64,000 nt of DNA from Dipodascopsis uninucleata var. uninucleata (lineage: Eukaryota; Ascomycota; Lipomycetes; Lipomycetales; Lipomycetaceae), in contig JAJLTO010000001.1 of assembly GCA_030568195.1 (NCBI GenBank), forward strand, positions 1,612,001-1,676,000. The letters run 5' to 3'. The notes below the pieces were generated by a model. It did no database searches, was not told the DNA's origin, and saw only the letters and a program-made list of their open reading frames with translations. The translations under genes were made by a program, and so were the position numbers. Of the stretch, positions 54,595 through 64,000 are shown one piece after another; position 1 is the first letter of the stretch, and every line of letters starts with the position of its first letter.

Positions 54595-56586
54595 TCAGCT
54601 CTCGAGCTGAACATAATTTCCAGGGAATACACCAACCGCATTATTAAGCTTTCCAGTCCACCATCCATTAGGGTCAGCAGTACGCTGGACTATTTCAATA
54701 CGATCGCCAGCTCTGAAAGTCAAATCACCCTGTGCTTGGGCGGCATAGTCAAACTGAGCAATGCAATACTCAGCTCCGTTTGCTGCTGGCTGTGGCGGGG
54801 GCGCTTTCTTATCTAGACTACTATAGTCATACTGCGCTGGCTGCGTATATACCGGAGGTGCTTGTTGATATTGAGTAGGTGAGGCAGCAACAGGAGCAGC
54901 ACCGTAAGGTTGTGGTGTGTATGATTGAGGAGCATAGCCAGTGGCAGGAGTAGCTGACGACTCGTATTCAGCCGGCTGATAGCCATTGCCGTATCCTGTA
55001 CTGTTGTAAGGTGATGTAGCCGAATATGGAGGAGGAGTAGAGCCATCTGAACCAACGCTTCCCATACTGCCAACTCGGTTACCTGACCCGACACTGCCAG
55101 GTGCACCAGGCTTTCTAAATTTTGGATCTAATTTCTTTTTTGATCTCTGCTTATTAAATTGAGTAATTCCAACTGCTTCAGCACGTTCCTGAACGTCACC
55201 TCTCTTTGAATTAAAAGTTGCTTCTATGTCATCATTTAAATGCAACTGAAAGTAAGCAATGTTATTCTGGTTCATGTGATCGTACAAAGTATAAAAGATA
55301 TTGAGCTGCATATAGTAAAATGACTGAAAAAGAGGTTTAATGAATTCTGTTTCGAGTGTAAAAAGCTTCGGTAGATCTTCCTTTAACATATCATTGTAGT
55401 AGTTATATTCCTGAGTCGCAATCTCAACGTTATTCTCTACCTGATATATAGCCTTCTCATCTTTCAATGTCTTTTCTTTCTTTTCTTGCAGTTTCTTTAA
55501 ACTATTCGCGTGCCTATCTAAATCGAGCTGCTTGTGCGAACGCTTGACAATAAGCTTGCGAATATGCTTAACAATCTCTAATAGTTCATCTGCTGGTTTA
55601 ACAACGCGCGTATCAAGCATTTCTAGCTCCGGTTGAATAGTTTCCTGGAGTTCGAGAACTATCTGTCGATATTGCTCACACGCAGCAATTCCTTCTGGAT
55701 TTCCCTCGGGAATGGCAGCATTGGGGTCAGACGCACGACCACTAATTGGCTTGTATATTTCTTCAATTGCCTTTGAGAACTCTATTTGATGCGTCAACAT
55801 CGCTATTAAAACAGTTAGAAAATCTAATCTTCCACATATGTACTGATATTTACAAGCAAATTTATACACTTTTCTTAGATAGTCTAGAGCTGAACATCCA
55901 GCTAAATAGCTCATTCAAGATACTTACAGTTGATCGCAGAATAGTATTTGTTAGTCTCATCGTGAAGCTTCTTAGTTTCGCCTTCCAGCTCTTTGAATCT
56001 TCGCTCGGCATCTATAAATACAGCGTCCTTGGTGGTTTCACCCTATAGCAGTCAAACGTCAGTATTCACAAACAACCATAATCTTGACATTCCCAGCTCT
56101 TAAAGAGTACATCGTGTTACACCAAACAACGCTGTAGTCTAAAGCATTATCGTCACCACCTTGAGCACGAGTATTTATTCGGGTCTTCCACATACTCTCT
56201 ACCCAAAGAATCTACTAAGAATCCGAGAAAATAAAATGAAAAAGATTGCACACTTACAATGTTGAACTTCTGTCGCAGGTTTTGCGGTGCCTATGTTATC
56301 AAACGAGGTGAAGTTAGCAACCACTGATAATTCCGTCGAGTACATTGCAGAGCATAGTTGGGCCCGTCTCTACGAATTCCCTTGCCATCGATAAGTGTGC
56401 TCAGTGCCCCACTTTGCACGATAAAACCGCTGCGAAAAGATACTATCGCAATCAACAGCAGCCAGACTTGCGACAGGATATGATGCAAGAATCGCAGAGC
56501 TGGGCACTTCCCCTCACAGCCAGTAGACTCAAAAGCATGATGCCACTTACTCTAACCACCGACTTCTGGATTCCCTTCCAAGACAT
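54595..56586 (-). CDS. RVS167: BAR-SH3 protein of endocytosis (Rvs167/amphiphysin)
   Basis: Four exons: 56551-56586, 56258-56290, 55928-56042 and 54595-55802, giving 463 residues (yeast Rvs167 482). It binds and bends membranes at actin patches and helps scission of endocytic vesicles, usually as a heterodimer with Rvs161. The start [12 protein letters not shown], then [31 protein letters not shown] and [20 protein letters not shown] follow Rvs167 closely. The BAR domain covers about 10-250, a Gly/Pro/Tyr/Gln-rich linker 260-400, and an SH3 domain 405-463 ([19 protein letters not shown], then [19 protein letters not shown]). The first two exons are only 36 and 33 nt. Confidence 0.95.
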
Positions 56587-58070
56587 GAATACTAGCTAAA
56601 CTGGAACTCGAGCACCTAGGCAAGAACAGACTACAGTGATAGGCAGCCAAATAACGAATGGCGCTCGCGTGTTGAAGAATCTCCACGCAGTCCAATGATC
56701 AGACAGGGCAAGATAAAAAAGAAAATCTGGCCGGGTTAAATCCTTAATAGCTGCCAGAGTACAAATTGTGTTTTCCGAGCCTAGTCTTTAGTTGATTGCT
56801 ATTCGAATAGTCAGGCTCGAGTTGCGTGCAGATATTAATTTCGTCTCTGGGTGAAATGGAAAAGAAAATAAGTCTATAGAGCTAAAAACAAGCCCACGAG
56901 ATAGTGAACAGAAAGTATTATATAGACTATTACCGCCTGAGAGAGTTGTGTGACCTTCTTGCAGCAACCTTGTTACCTAACTGTAGAAAAAGACCGAAGT
57001 TTGTATTATTGTGCACCTAAAGTTGGGAAACCACTGGAAGCTAGTAATACGTGCGCCCAGTGCCGGGTAATATTGCTTGCGTGGACATCGTAGCACTCTT
57101 GTGTGACGTTGCTACCTGCATATATATTATATAGAGATGCGATTTCAGCATGCAATGGGTCATGACCCGACCTGAAGATGCCAAGCATGTCGATTACGCA
57201 TGAGGGCTGTAGCACTGCTTTGTACGACAGTTGACAACTGTTAGTTCCATAGTGATTGACGGACGTTAGACTTGATTAGGAGATGGCCCAGAACGACATT
57301 AATTGTGCGCGATAAAAATGAGAGCACAGATAAGGTTTGCACATTACATCATTTCTAGTCTTCTTCTAGAACGACTGAACCACACAAGTAACAGGCTGTG
57401 CTGTAAATATAAGGTGCTTGTAGAATAGATACGGCGTCAGGGACTGCGACTTGATGGCGATTCTGGAAATGCGGGCGCAGCTTTCGTATCCATGGCAAAT
57501 GCAATAAAGTGAAGGTGGCAGAGTACTTGCAAGACAATGCAAGATAGTGTCGAGGCTCAAGGTAAGATATATTCAAGTCATTAGAGGTCCTGTGGTATGT
57601 GTTTCTCATAACCAGTACCACTGAGGAGTACGCATTACAAAGTGAGTAGTATTTAGACAGACGACTACAGGAAAGAGCAGTCGGCGAAGAAGTATATAGA
57701 ATTATTGAACGCATCACTATAGATATATTCTTATATTATGTCGTGCATAAAGTACATACACGTAGATAAATATAAAAGAGAGTAGAAAGGAGACACAAAG
57801 AAAATTATACATGTCTTACACAAACTGCATATGTGCAAACAATACATGTGAAGCAAAACGACAGATTAACAACAGAGATCTTCTACTCTTGCTACACATA
57901 TTCTCAGACTAAATTCAGTAGTCGATAAATTGACGTCACGGTTACCCTTGTTTGACAATCATTTTCCGATAGTAAACTAAAATTCTGTCTAGTCTCATGT
58001 CGCTCGAGCATACGCGTGTCAAGTCATCTTATTAGAATTTTATCAATAGAAACCAAATTAATAAAAACAC
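56587..58070. other. Intergenic, no gene accepted
   Basis: 1484 bp between the RVS167 start and the NFS1 stop. A minus-strand ORF of 120 codons at 57355-57717 opens at GTG (ATG second) and has mixed composition with no family match; its coding status is open. No RNA gene recognised. Confidence 0.45.
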
Positions 58071-59764
58071 CTAATGCTGCGACCACTCGATAGAGTCCAA
58101 ATCGATACCCTCTTGAACCATTTCCCATAGAGGAGAAAGCTCTCGAAGAAATGTAACACGATCTCTGACAGCAGTGAGTACATAGTCGATCTCCTCTTCG
58201 GTAGTGAACCTTCCAATACCAAATCTAATACTAGAGTGTGCAAGAGCATCATCTGCTCCGAGAGCATGTAAGACATAAGATGGTTCCAGTGATGCGGATG
58301 TGCAAGCAGATCCCGATGAGAGTGCGATGTCTTTAAGAGCCATCAGTAGAGACTCACCCTCGACATATGCAAAGGAAATGTTCACGCAGCCAGCGTAGTG
58401 TCGCTCAGGGTCTCCGTTGCGAACTGTGTGTTTCATAGAAAGAAGCCCATCCGTAAGTCTCTTGGAGAGACGAGAAATATGTGTATGATCATATGCCATT
58501 TCTGCCTTAGCGATACGACATGCCTCACCAAGACCAGCAACTAGTGGAGGTGCCAATGTACCACTTCGGAGACCTCGTTCTTGACCACCGCCAGTGATTA
58601 TAGGATCTAAACGGACGCGAGGACGACGTCTTACATAGCAAGCGCCGATACCTTTTGGTCCGTATATCTTGTGTCCAGAAATAGAGAGAAGATCGATATT
58701 CGAGGCGTTTACATCAATAGGGATTTTGCCGACAGCCTGAGCAGCATCTGTATGGAAAAAGACTTTGTGCTTTCTGCAAATCTTACCGATCTCATCGATT
58801 GGCTGGATAACCCCAATTTCATTGTTTACGGTCATAATAGAGACAAGAGCCGTGTCGGGTCGGATTTCTGCCTCGAGCTGCTCTAAATCAATAAGACCGT
58901 TTGATTGTACTGGAAGATAAGTGACATCAAATCCTTCGTCCTGTAAGTGGCGACACGAATCAAGAACACACTTATGCTCTGTCTGTGAAGTGATAACATG
59001 TCTCTTTTTATTCTTGTAAAATCTGGCAACACCCTTTACAGCCATATTGTTTGACTCTGTGGCTCCGGAGGTGAAAATAATTTCTTTAGGATCAGCCCCG
59101 ATTAGATCAGCTACATGCTTTCGCGCCTTTTCAACTTCTTCCTCAACTTCCCACCCATAGCTATCTACAATAAATAACGACTAGTTAGACAACGATGAAC
59201 GTATAAAGCAAATAAAAGATATAATATCAACTAAAGCTATCACAATACATACGAGTTCTTGAATGGGGATTTCCATACATTCCAGTGTAAAACTGGAGCA
59301 TCACATCCAAGACGCGAGGATCAAGTGGAGTTGTAGCCTGCATATCGAGATAGATTGGTCTCGCATCGGTATCCATGATTTCCACATTTTGCAAAATTTC
59401 TACACAAATATTCAGTTAGTTATTGGTCTTTTTGTACCCAAGGACTTTGTCTTTTCGTATAGCTTTCATCATTCCCGCTATCGCGATTTTTATTTGCCTT
59501 GCTTGGATTTCACAAATCACATCGTCTTGAAAAAGAAATCCACTCACCACTTCCAGATGCCGGAGTAGTAGCTGAATTTATGTCAAATCCTGCTGGTGGC
59601 GCATCTGTTATTGGGTTATGCACTGTCGTAGCAGGAGCTTTCTTCGATAACGTTGACTTGGCATATGTACGGACGGCGACTGGGGTCCTGACAAAGCTCT
59701 GTAATCGGCACTTTCTGCTGATATTACTCAGCTGCCGAACAGCTCTCAAACTGCTTGTCTGCAT
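58071..59764 (-). CDS. NFS1: Mitochondrial cysteine desulfurase
   Basis: Three exons: 59548-59764, 59253-59399 and 58071-59164, giving 485 residues (yeast Nfs1 497). It is a PLP enzyme that takes sulfur from cysteine for iron-sulfur clusters and tRNA thiolation, working with Isd11 and Isu1. The presequence (about 1-40) is Arg/Ser-rich ([20 protein letters not shown]). [20 protein letters not shown] and GNPHSRTHSYGWEVE span the exon joins. The PLP lysine is Lys287 in [10 protein letters not shown], and the persulfide Cys409 lies in the mobile loop [14 protein letters not shown]. The C-terminus ([11 protein letters not shown]) matches the conserved eukaryotic tail that contacts the scaffold. 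Complete and undoubtedly functional by sequence. Confidence 0.96.
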
Positions 59765-60492
59765 AGTATCCTAAATTTTCCAACTCAGAAAAACAATATA
59801 TTTACCGAATATTAATGCTCCGTAGAGAGTTATTATAAAGTCAAGTGTGGCTTTCTCTGAAAATAAAAATCCTACCAGAGTTACGAATACTAAAAACTAG
59901 AGAATTTCCGAGATGTAAAAAAATTACTCTTTAAATTGCGTATTTTAAATGTAGTATTGTAGAGATCTATGGATGTCCCGGTTATCAAACGACAAATCTA
60001 GATTTCTGTGGCTATTAAGGCATATTCGTAACGTTACAACTTACTTAAAACCATAAGTGAGGCAACGTTTTACTATACATCTCCGACCAAAGTCCTAATG
60101 CCTAACACCGACTGAATGTGGAACACCTCTCCACAGACTAGTACAATTTTTTATGATCTTTATACCACTGATATAATTGGATTCTCATGGAAGTTCCATT
60201 AGCACAATGCAAAATGATAATTCAAAATATTAATCTATGCCTATATTATATGATAACTAAATATCGATTAACATGCTAGCAGAGAGACAAGAACGCCTCT
60301 CTGTATATAAATGGTGCTAAATGACAGAATTAAATGCGAAGTTAATAGTATGCAAAAGCAAAATAAAGATCGTATTTCACTTGGACCTGGTATCTGCGAG
60401 AGATAGCACCAGCTAATAATACTGATTATAACGAAAATATCGGTATATATTTTGTACTTAGACGTGTATATCGAAAACTGAAATCAAGAAGT
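59765..60492. other. Intergenic, upstream of NFS1
   Basis: 728 bp, AT-rich, between the NFS1 start and the stop of the GPI-protein gene. No element recognised. Confidence 0.5.
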
Positions 60493-61569
60493 TCAAAGAG
60501 CTAATTGAAAAATTAGTGCTGCCAGAACGCTTAATACAGACATGCTTGTTAAAGTATTGGCTTCATTAGCGGCTGCAGTTGTCTGAAGTAAGGGTGCTTC
60601 ACTAGTAGTAGTAGCAACATCAGATTCAGTGGTTGAAGCACTTGATTCAGCGGACGAGTGGTGATAAATTACGAAAGTCTCAGTTGACGTGGAATAAGGA
60701 TCACCATTTGAATTGTAAATAGTGACGACTGAGAACGACGTAGACATAGGTGAAGATGAGCTGTCAACAGAAGAGGATATAAATGACGAAGAATCGTCGG
60801 TAGAGGTCGTCTTAGCACTAGAAGAGATGTCTGTTGAGCTTGCTTTCAAAGACGAATCACCCTCAGATGTCGTCGTACTTTCGGAGGTTGTACTGTCAGA
60901 AGTAGTTGCACTATCAAAGGAGGCCGTCTTAGAACGGTCAAACGATTCTGAAGTAGTGGATAGCGTTGATGTAATTGTAGAGGTAGTAAACGAATCCGAT
61001 ACGGAAGAAGTGACTGACGACGAAAAGGTTATGTCAGAGAAAGTGGAAGTAGCAGTAGTAGAATCCGACGATAGCGCTGTTGAGGACACCTCCGAAATGG
61101 TAGACGATGATGCACTCATGGTTTCATTGATAGCCCGTCTAATGACAGTAGGCTTCGTCTTTTTCTTCTTCTTTAAATTGCCAAGCTCATTATCCAAATC
61201 CTTAGCTCGGGTCTTGACACCGCTTGACGAGAGTTTAGATCTGTAGTAGGTGGCATGTTCAGAGAGACGCTTCCAGGGAACATTGAAGAAGCTTGGATTT
61301 GGGGTCCACTTCTTTTCAGACCAATTTTCATGCACTTCTATTACAATCTCAGATTTTGCAACGTCTTTGCTTTCGCGTTGCTGCCGAATAACTTGATAAC
61401 CGCTGGTTGTCCTGAGGGGCACATCTTCTAAATCCAGCGTCTGCATGCTGCTTGGCTCCTTCTCAGCCTCCTTTACGTCCTTTTCACTATTATGGGCATA
61501 GCTGCTAGCATGTATCGCGCCGAATGAAATTATCAGTAAGTATGCGAACAACTGAGTAAAACAACGCAT
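60493..61569 (-). CDS. Ser/Thr-rich GPI-anchored cell-surface protein
   Basis: Single exon, 358 residues. An N-terminal signal peptide (about 1-22, hydrophobic core LFAYLLIISFGAI) and a C-terminal hydrophobic tail (TSMSVLSVLAALIFQLAL) with small residues before it (AAANEAN) make the layout of a GPI-anchored protein. Residues 25-145 are charged and could fold, with a KKKKKTK cluster near 135; 150-330 are almost wholly Ser and Thr and would be heavily O-mannosylated. One N-glycosylation sequon (NETM) lies near 149. No enzyme domain or known adhesin motif was recognised. Probably a plasma-membrane or wall protein; the specific role is unknown. The opposite strand is also open for 174 codons because of the Ser-codon bias. 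Confidence 0.8.
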   Translation of the reverse strand: MRCFTQLFAYLLIISFGAIHASSYAHNSEKDVKEAEKEPSSMQTLDLEDVPLRTTSGYQVIRQQRESKDVAKSEIVIEVHENWSEKKWTPNPSFFNVPWKRLSEHATYYRSKLSSSGVKTRAKDLDNELGNLKKKKKTKPTVIRRAINETMSASSSTISEVSSTALSSDSTTATSTFSDITFSSSVTSSVSDSFTTSTITSTLSTTSESFDRSKTASFDSATTSDSTTSESTTTSEGDSSLKASSTDISSSAKTTSTDDSSSFISSSVDSSSSPMSTSFSVVTIYNSNGDPYSTSTETFVIYHHSSAESSASTTESDVATTTSEAPLLQTTAAANEANTLTSMSVLSVLAALIFQLAL

Positions 61570-62721
61570 TGCCCTATAATGTCGTTAAGGAATATTTCTT
61601 GTTCGAAGTCTCTGTAGTAGTATATATTGTGAACGACGTGAAATAAATATGTACAGAAAAAGGGAGGCCGACCTATTTTGCTGGTCTTGTCTTCCAAATT
61701 ACTTCAATGTTGCAAAGCTGTGTTTTCGATGTAATTCATATAATGCTCAAGCTACTTCAGAGCACGGAAATGTTCGTATATATATAGATTTTATAAATGC
61801 ACGCTAGTGGATAACCAACGTGCTTCGCTATGGGTCGTGAAGAAAAAAATGCATGAAATCTTTAAATAATTTTATATGGCCACTGAAAGGAAGTGTGGTA
61901 AGACATGGATCACAAATTACGACGCCCTCTAAATGACTTCTATTGCTTGGTGACCTGGATTTCTTACATTCCCGTACTTGTTCGTGAACAGCTCAGCCGT
62001 ACCTGTTACCTGTTACCAGTGATGCAGCAAACTATATTTATACTTCATGCATGTTGTGCTTCATGCGTGTCGCACATAGATTAATAACATACCACCATAT
62101 GCTGAGATTACGTAAATTTAACGTACTAACATAACATTTCACTGATATTCCTGATCTGGATATCAAACAACAGACATACGTAGGCCTGATTTGAGTGTGC
62201 AGCCTTTGTAGTTGCCATTATTTTAGACGATCAGATACTACTGAGTCGAGCTATATTTGATACAAGTTAAAAAAAATATACGTATCAGAAATACAAGACC
62301 GAAAAATACGAATTTATAAATATTAAGGCACCAATTAAAAGAAAAAGAGGACAACACTAAAAAAATATGCGACTAGCTTTACGAATCTGCCGTAGGATGC
62401 GGCCTGCTGCCATATATTTTATTGACAACATGAACTGGACTAGATTGTAACCAAAAAAAGCTCAAAATAAAAATAAGTGGACCATTTAAATTCAGATTAA
62501 GATTTCAGTAGCAGGATGGTAGTATTGCTAAAGATATGTGAAAGCAGCTCTTCAGAACAGAATTAAGATCCATTAAAACAGTAAGTTGGTGATAGACAAC
62601 TGATAATATAAAACACTCCAACATGCTACGCTCACGATTCGAACAAAATTCATGAAACCAAAAAAGCACTCTTGCAAAGCATTAAATAGGCAGTAAATTC
62701 GAGAAGTAAAATCTTTGCCCT
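61570..62721. other. Intergenic, promoter of GPI protein and 3' flank of VPS23
   Basis: 1152 bp between the VPS23 stop and the start of the GPI-protein gene. No ORF of note, no RNA gene and no repeat recognised. Confidence 0.5.
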
Positions 62722-64000
62722 TTATCGCTCGCTCAAGCCAGTTAAAGAGGCAATCTTCCCTACTAGAGCACGTTTCATGAACTGCTCACGAGCAAGAGTT
62801 CTTGTATGTTTAAGAAACACCTCGACTCCTATTCTCTCTCGATCGAGTGCCTTTCCAAGTATATAGATTGTGTCTTCTATTGCAAGATCATCCGCCATTA
62901 GGTCGTATATTTGATTAAATACAGCAGCCTCTGCACATATTATATCGTCAATATTGACATCACCGGCTTGTCGAGCATCACTAATAGTTCTGTCTGCCGT
63001 TTTGATTCGTTCTTCAATAAGCTTTCTGTTGTTTGAAGAATTCGCGATAATCTTTTTTAACTCAGACTCTTCCTTGTTGAGGTTACTATCTGCCAATTTT
63101 AGCATCTCAAGTGTATGCTTTAATTGCTCCACTTCCTTGTCATAGCCTGGTCGCGCTTCGGCGGCCTTTTTATTAAGAATTGCCAGAATCTCATTTGTCA
63201 AACGAACTTGCTCAGGATGCGGAGGCAAATGGGGAACAGGGGTAGAGCTAACTGGAGATATCGAAGGAGTCTCATCGATAATGTCCCTTACAGATGCATG
63301 CTGTAGATTTGAGAGTGACTGTTGCTTCTCCGGCGAGGCATATAGAGATACGCTTGATGTGCCAATGCCAGAAGGTGGTTGTGATGCAGCCATTTGACGT
63401 GGTGTCATACTTCGATCGCCGAAATCTAAGTAAGGCGCTTGCTGAGTAGAGTATGCAGATGCATTATAAGACGGAGCGGCAGTGTTATGCAGAGCTGTTA
63501 TATTATTGTCAAAGGATATCAAATTATCTTGTGGTTGCTGATTCTGTTTACCAATATGATGTTGAGGAGAAGATGGCAAAGTTGAATATGCTGGTACCTG
63601 TTGATGAATATCATTATTCCGCGTGAAATTTACTAAAGGCTGAGCTTGTCCTATAATAGCCGGCGGAGGAGTTGGAGCAGGCTGCGAAGGTTGTAGCAGT
63701 TGCTGCTGTAGGTAATTCGGCCCTGGAGGGGGTTTTCCATATACTGGTGGCTCCTGACCAAAGATATCAGATAGCACTCGACAAAGCTCTAGGAGGTTTG
63801 TCTGAGGATTCTGGCCATTCCAATATGAAATAAATGGATGATATATTTTTCCACTTGAGTCCACATGGTTTCCCGCGCGAAGACCCATCTGCGCAGTTGG
63901 GGTCACATACGCAATTGGTGCAAGGTAAGGATATTCATGAGGGACCCATATTGACACTGGAATATTGTATATATTCCCATGAAATCTTGCAGGTAGCGTT
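62722..64000 (-). CDS. VPS23: ESCRT-I subunit Vps23/TSG101 (5' end beyond window)
   Basis: The reading frame runs off the right edge, so the N-terminus is missing; at least 425 residues are present. Vps23 binds ubiquitinated cargo and starts sorting into multivesicular bodies. The visible start TLPARFHGNIYNIPVSIWVP, then YPYLAPIAYVTPT and HPFISYWNG, belongs to the ubiquitin E2 variant (UEV) domain. A long Gln/Pro-rich linker follows, then a coiled coil (EVEQLKHTLEMLKLADSNL) and the steadiness box at the C-terminus (NQIYDLMADDLAIEDTIYIL to KRALVGKIASLTGL) that assembles ESCRT-I with Vps28 and Vps37. The frame from 63957 to 64000 is open and matches the family, so the GTG at 63957 is internal and not a start. 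Confidence 0.94.
   Translation of the reverse strand, partial: TLPARFHGNIYNIPVSIWVPHEYPYLAPIAYVTPTAQMGLRAGNHVDSSGKIYHPFISYWNGQNPQTNLLELCRVLSDIFGQEPPVYGKPPPGPNYLQQQLLQPSQPAPTPPPAIIGQAQPLVNFTRNNDIHQQVPAYSTLPSSPQHHIGKQNQQPQDNLISFDNNITALHNTAAPSYNASAYSTQQAPYLDFGDRSMTPRQMAASQPPSGIGTSSVSLYASPEKQQSLSNLQHASVRDIIDETPSISPVSSTPVPHLPPHPEQVRLTNEILAILNKKAAEARPGYDKEVEQLKHTLEMLKLADSNLNKEESELKKIIANSSNNRKLIEERIKTADRTISDARQAGDVNIDDIICAEAAVFNQIYDLMADDLAIEDTIYILGKALDRERIGVEVFLKHTRTLAREQFMKRALVGKIASLTGLSER

Noticed and set aside
57355-57717. 120-codon ORF on the minus strand
   Set aside because: Longest unassigned ORF in its spacer, but opens at GTG, has mixed hydrophobic and polar runs without a domain, and no splice context; could be revisited with transcript data.
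60722-61246. 174-codon ORF on the plus strand
   Set aside because: It lies wholly opposite the Ser/Thr-rich GPI-protein gene; its Glu/Val/Asp-rich translation is the mirror of Ser codons.
62630-62650. GATTCGAAC, resembling a tRNA B box on the minus strand
   Set aside because: No paired T-stem, acceptor stem or A box at the right distance.

Overview
The window is a gene-dense stretch of an ascomycete nuclear genome, most likely a yeast or dimorphic fungus. I infer an early-branching Saccharomycotina lineage (Lipomycetaceae- or Dipodascaceae-like) or possibly Taphrinomycotina. The reasons are fungal orthologues throughout (MRPL33, THG1, NCL1, TEP1, APC1, RVS167, NFS1, VPS23), many short introns of about 50-220 nt with GTAAGT/GTATGT/GTGAGT donors and CTAAC or CTGAC branch sites close to the acceptor, AT-rich intergenic DNA, and two identical 5S rRNA genes scattered singly among protein genes. 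No tRNA, CRISPR array, transposon, LTR element or viral relic was recognised. The assignment below genus level is not secure.

Layout. 0.2-18 kb: mitoribosomal uL30m; a 5S gene; the divergent tRNA-processing pair THG1/NCL1; a four-exon gene for a tiny single-span membrane protein; mitoribosomal mL44 (MRPL3); the PTEN phosphatase TEP1; a ribosomal-L1-domain nucleolar protein; a PRP19-like U-box protein without WD40 repeats; an MBL-fold hydrolase; an aldehyde dehydrogenase; a WLM (Wss1-type) protease. 18-24 kb: APC1, the largest anaphase-promoting-complex subunit. 25-30 kb: two tandem monocarboxylate-transporter-like MFS genes. 30-36 kb: an MLH2-type MutL, a cyclase-family enzyme and an NCS1 permease. 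36.1-40.6 kb: a 4.5-kb stretch without a credible gene. 40.6-42.8 kb: a DIA2/Pof3-like TPR, F-box and LRR protein. 44.7-51.1 kb: an L-fucose-permease-type transporter, an XlnR/AraR-type Zn2Cys6 regulator and an ARA2-type sugar dehydrogenase. 51-64 kb: a second 5S gene, a Pex24-domain peroxin, RVS167, NFS1, a GPI-anchored wall protein, and VPS23 running off the right edge.

The most interesting part is 44.4-51.1 kb. A transporter, a regulator and an oxidoreductase, all from families tied to rare sugars (fucose, arabinose, galactose), sit side by side. The promoters of both the transporter and the oxidoreductase carry a perfect palindrome with the same inverted half-sites, CGGAT...ATCCG, which is the kind of site a Zn2Cys6 dimer binds. 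I propose this as a small self-regulated sugar-use locus. Other points of note are the WD40-less PRP19, an exon consisting of only the start codon, a 14-nt exon that supplies two zinc-cluster cysteines, and the 4.5-kb gene-free region.

Most gene models here were spliced by hand. Exon limits are supported by reading frame, splice consensus and protein family alignment from memory, not by transcripts.
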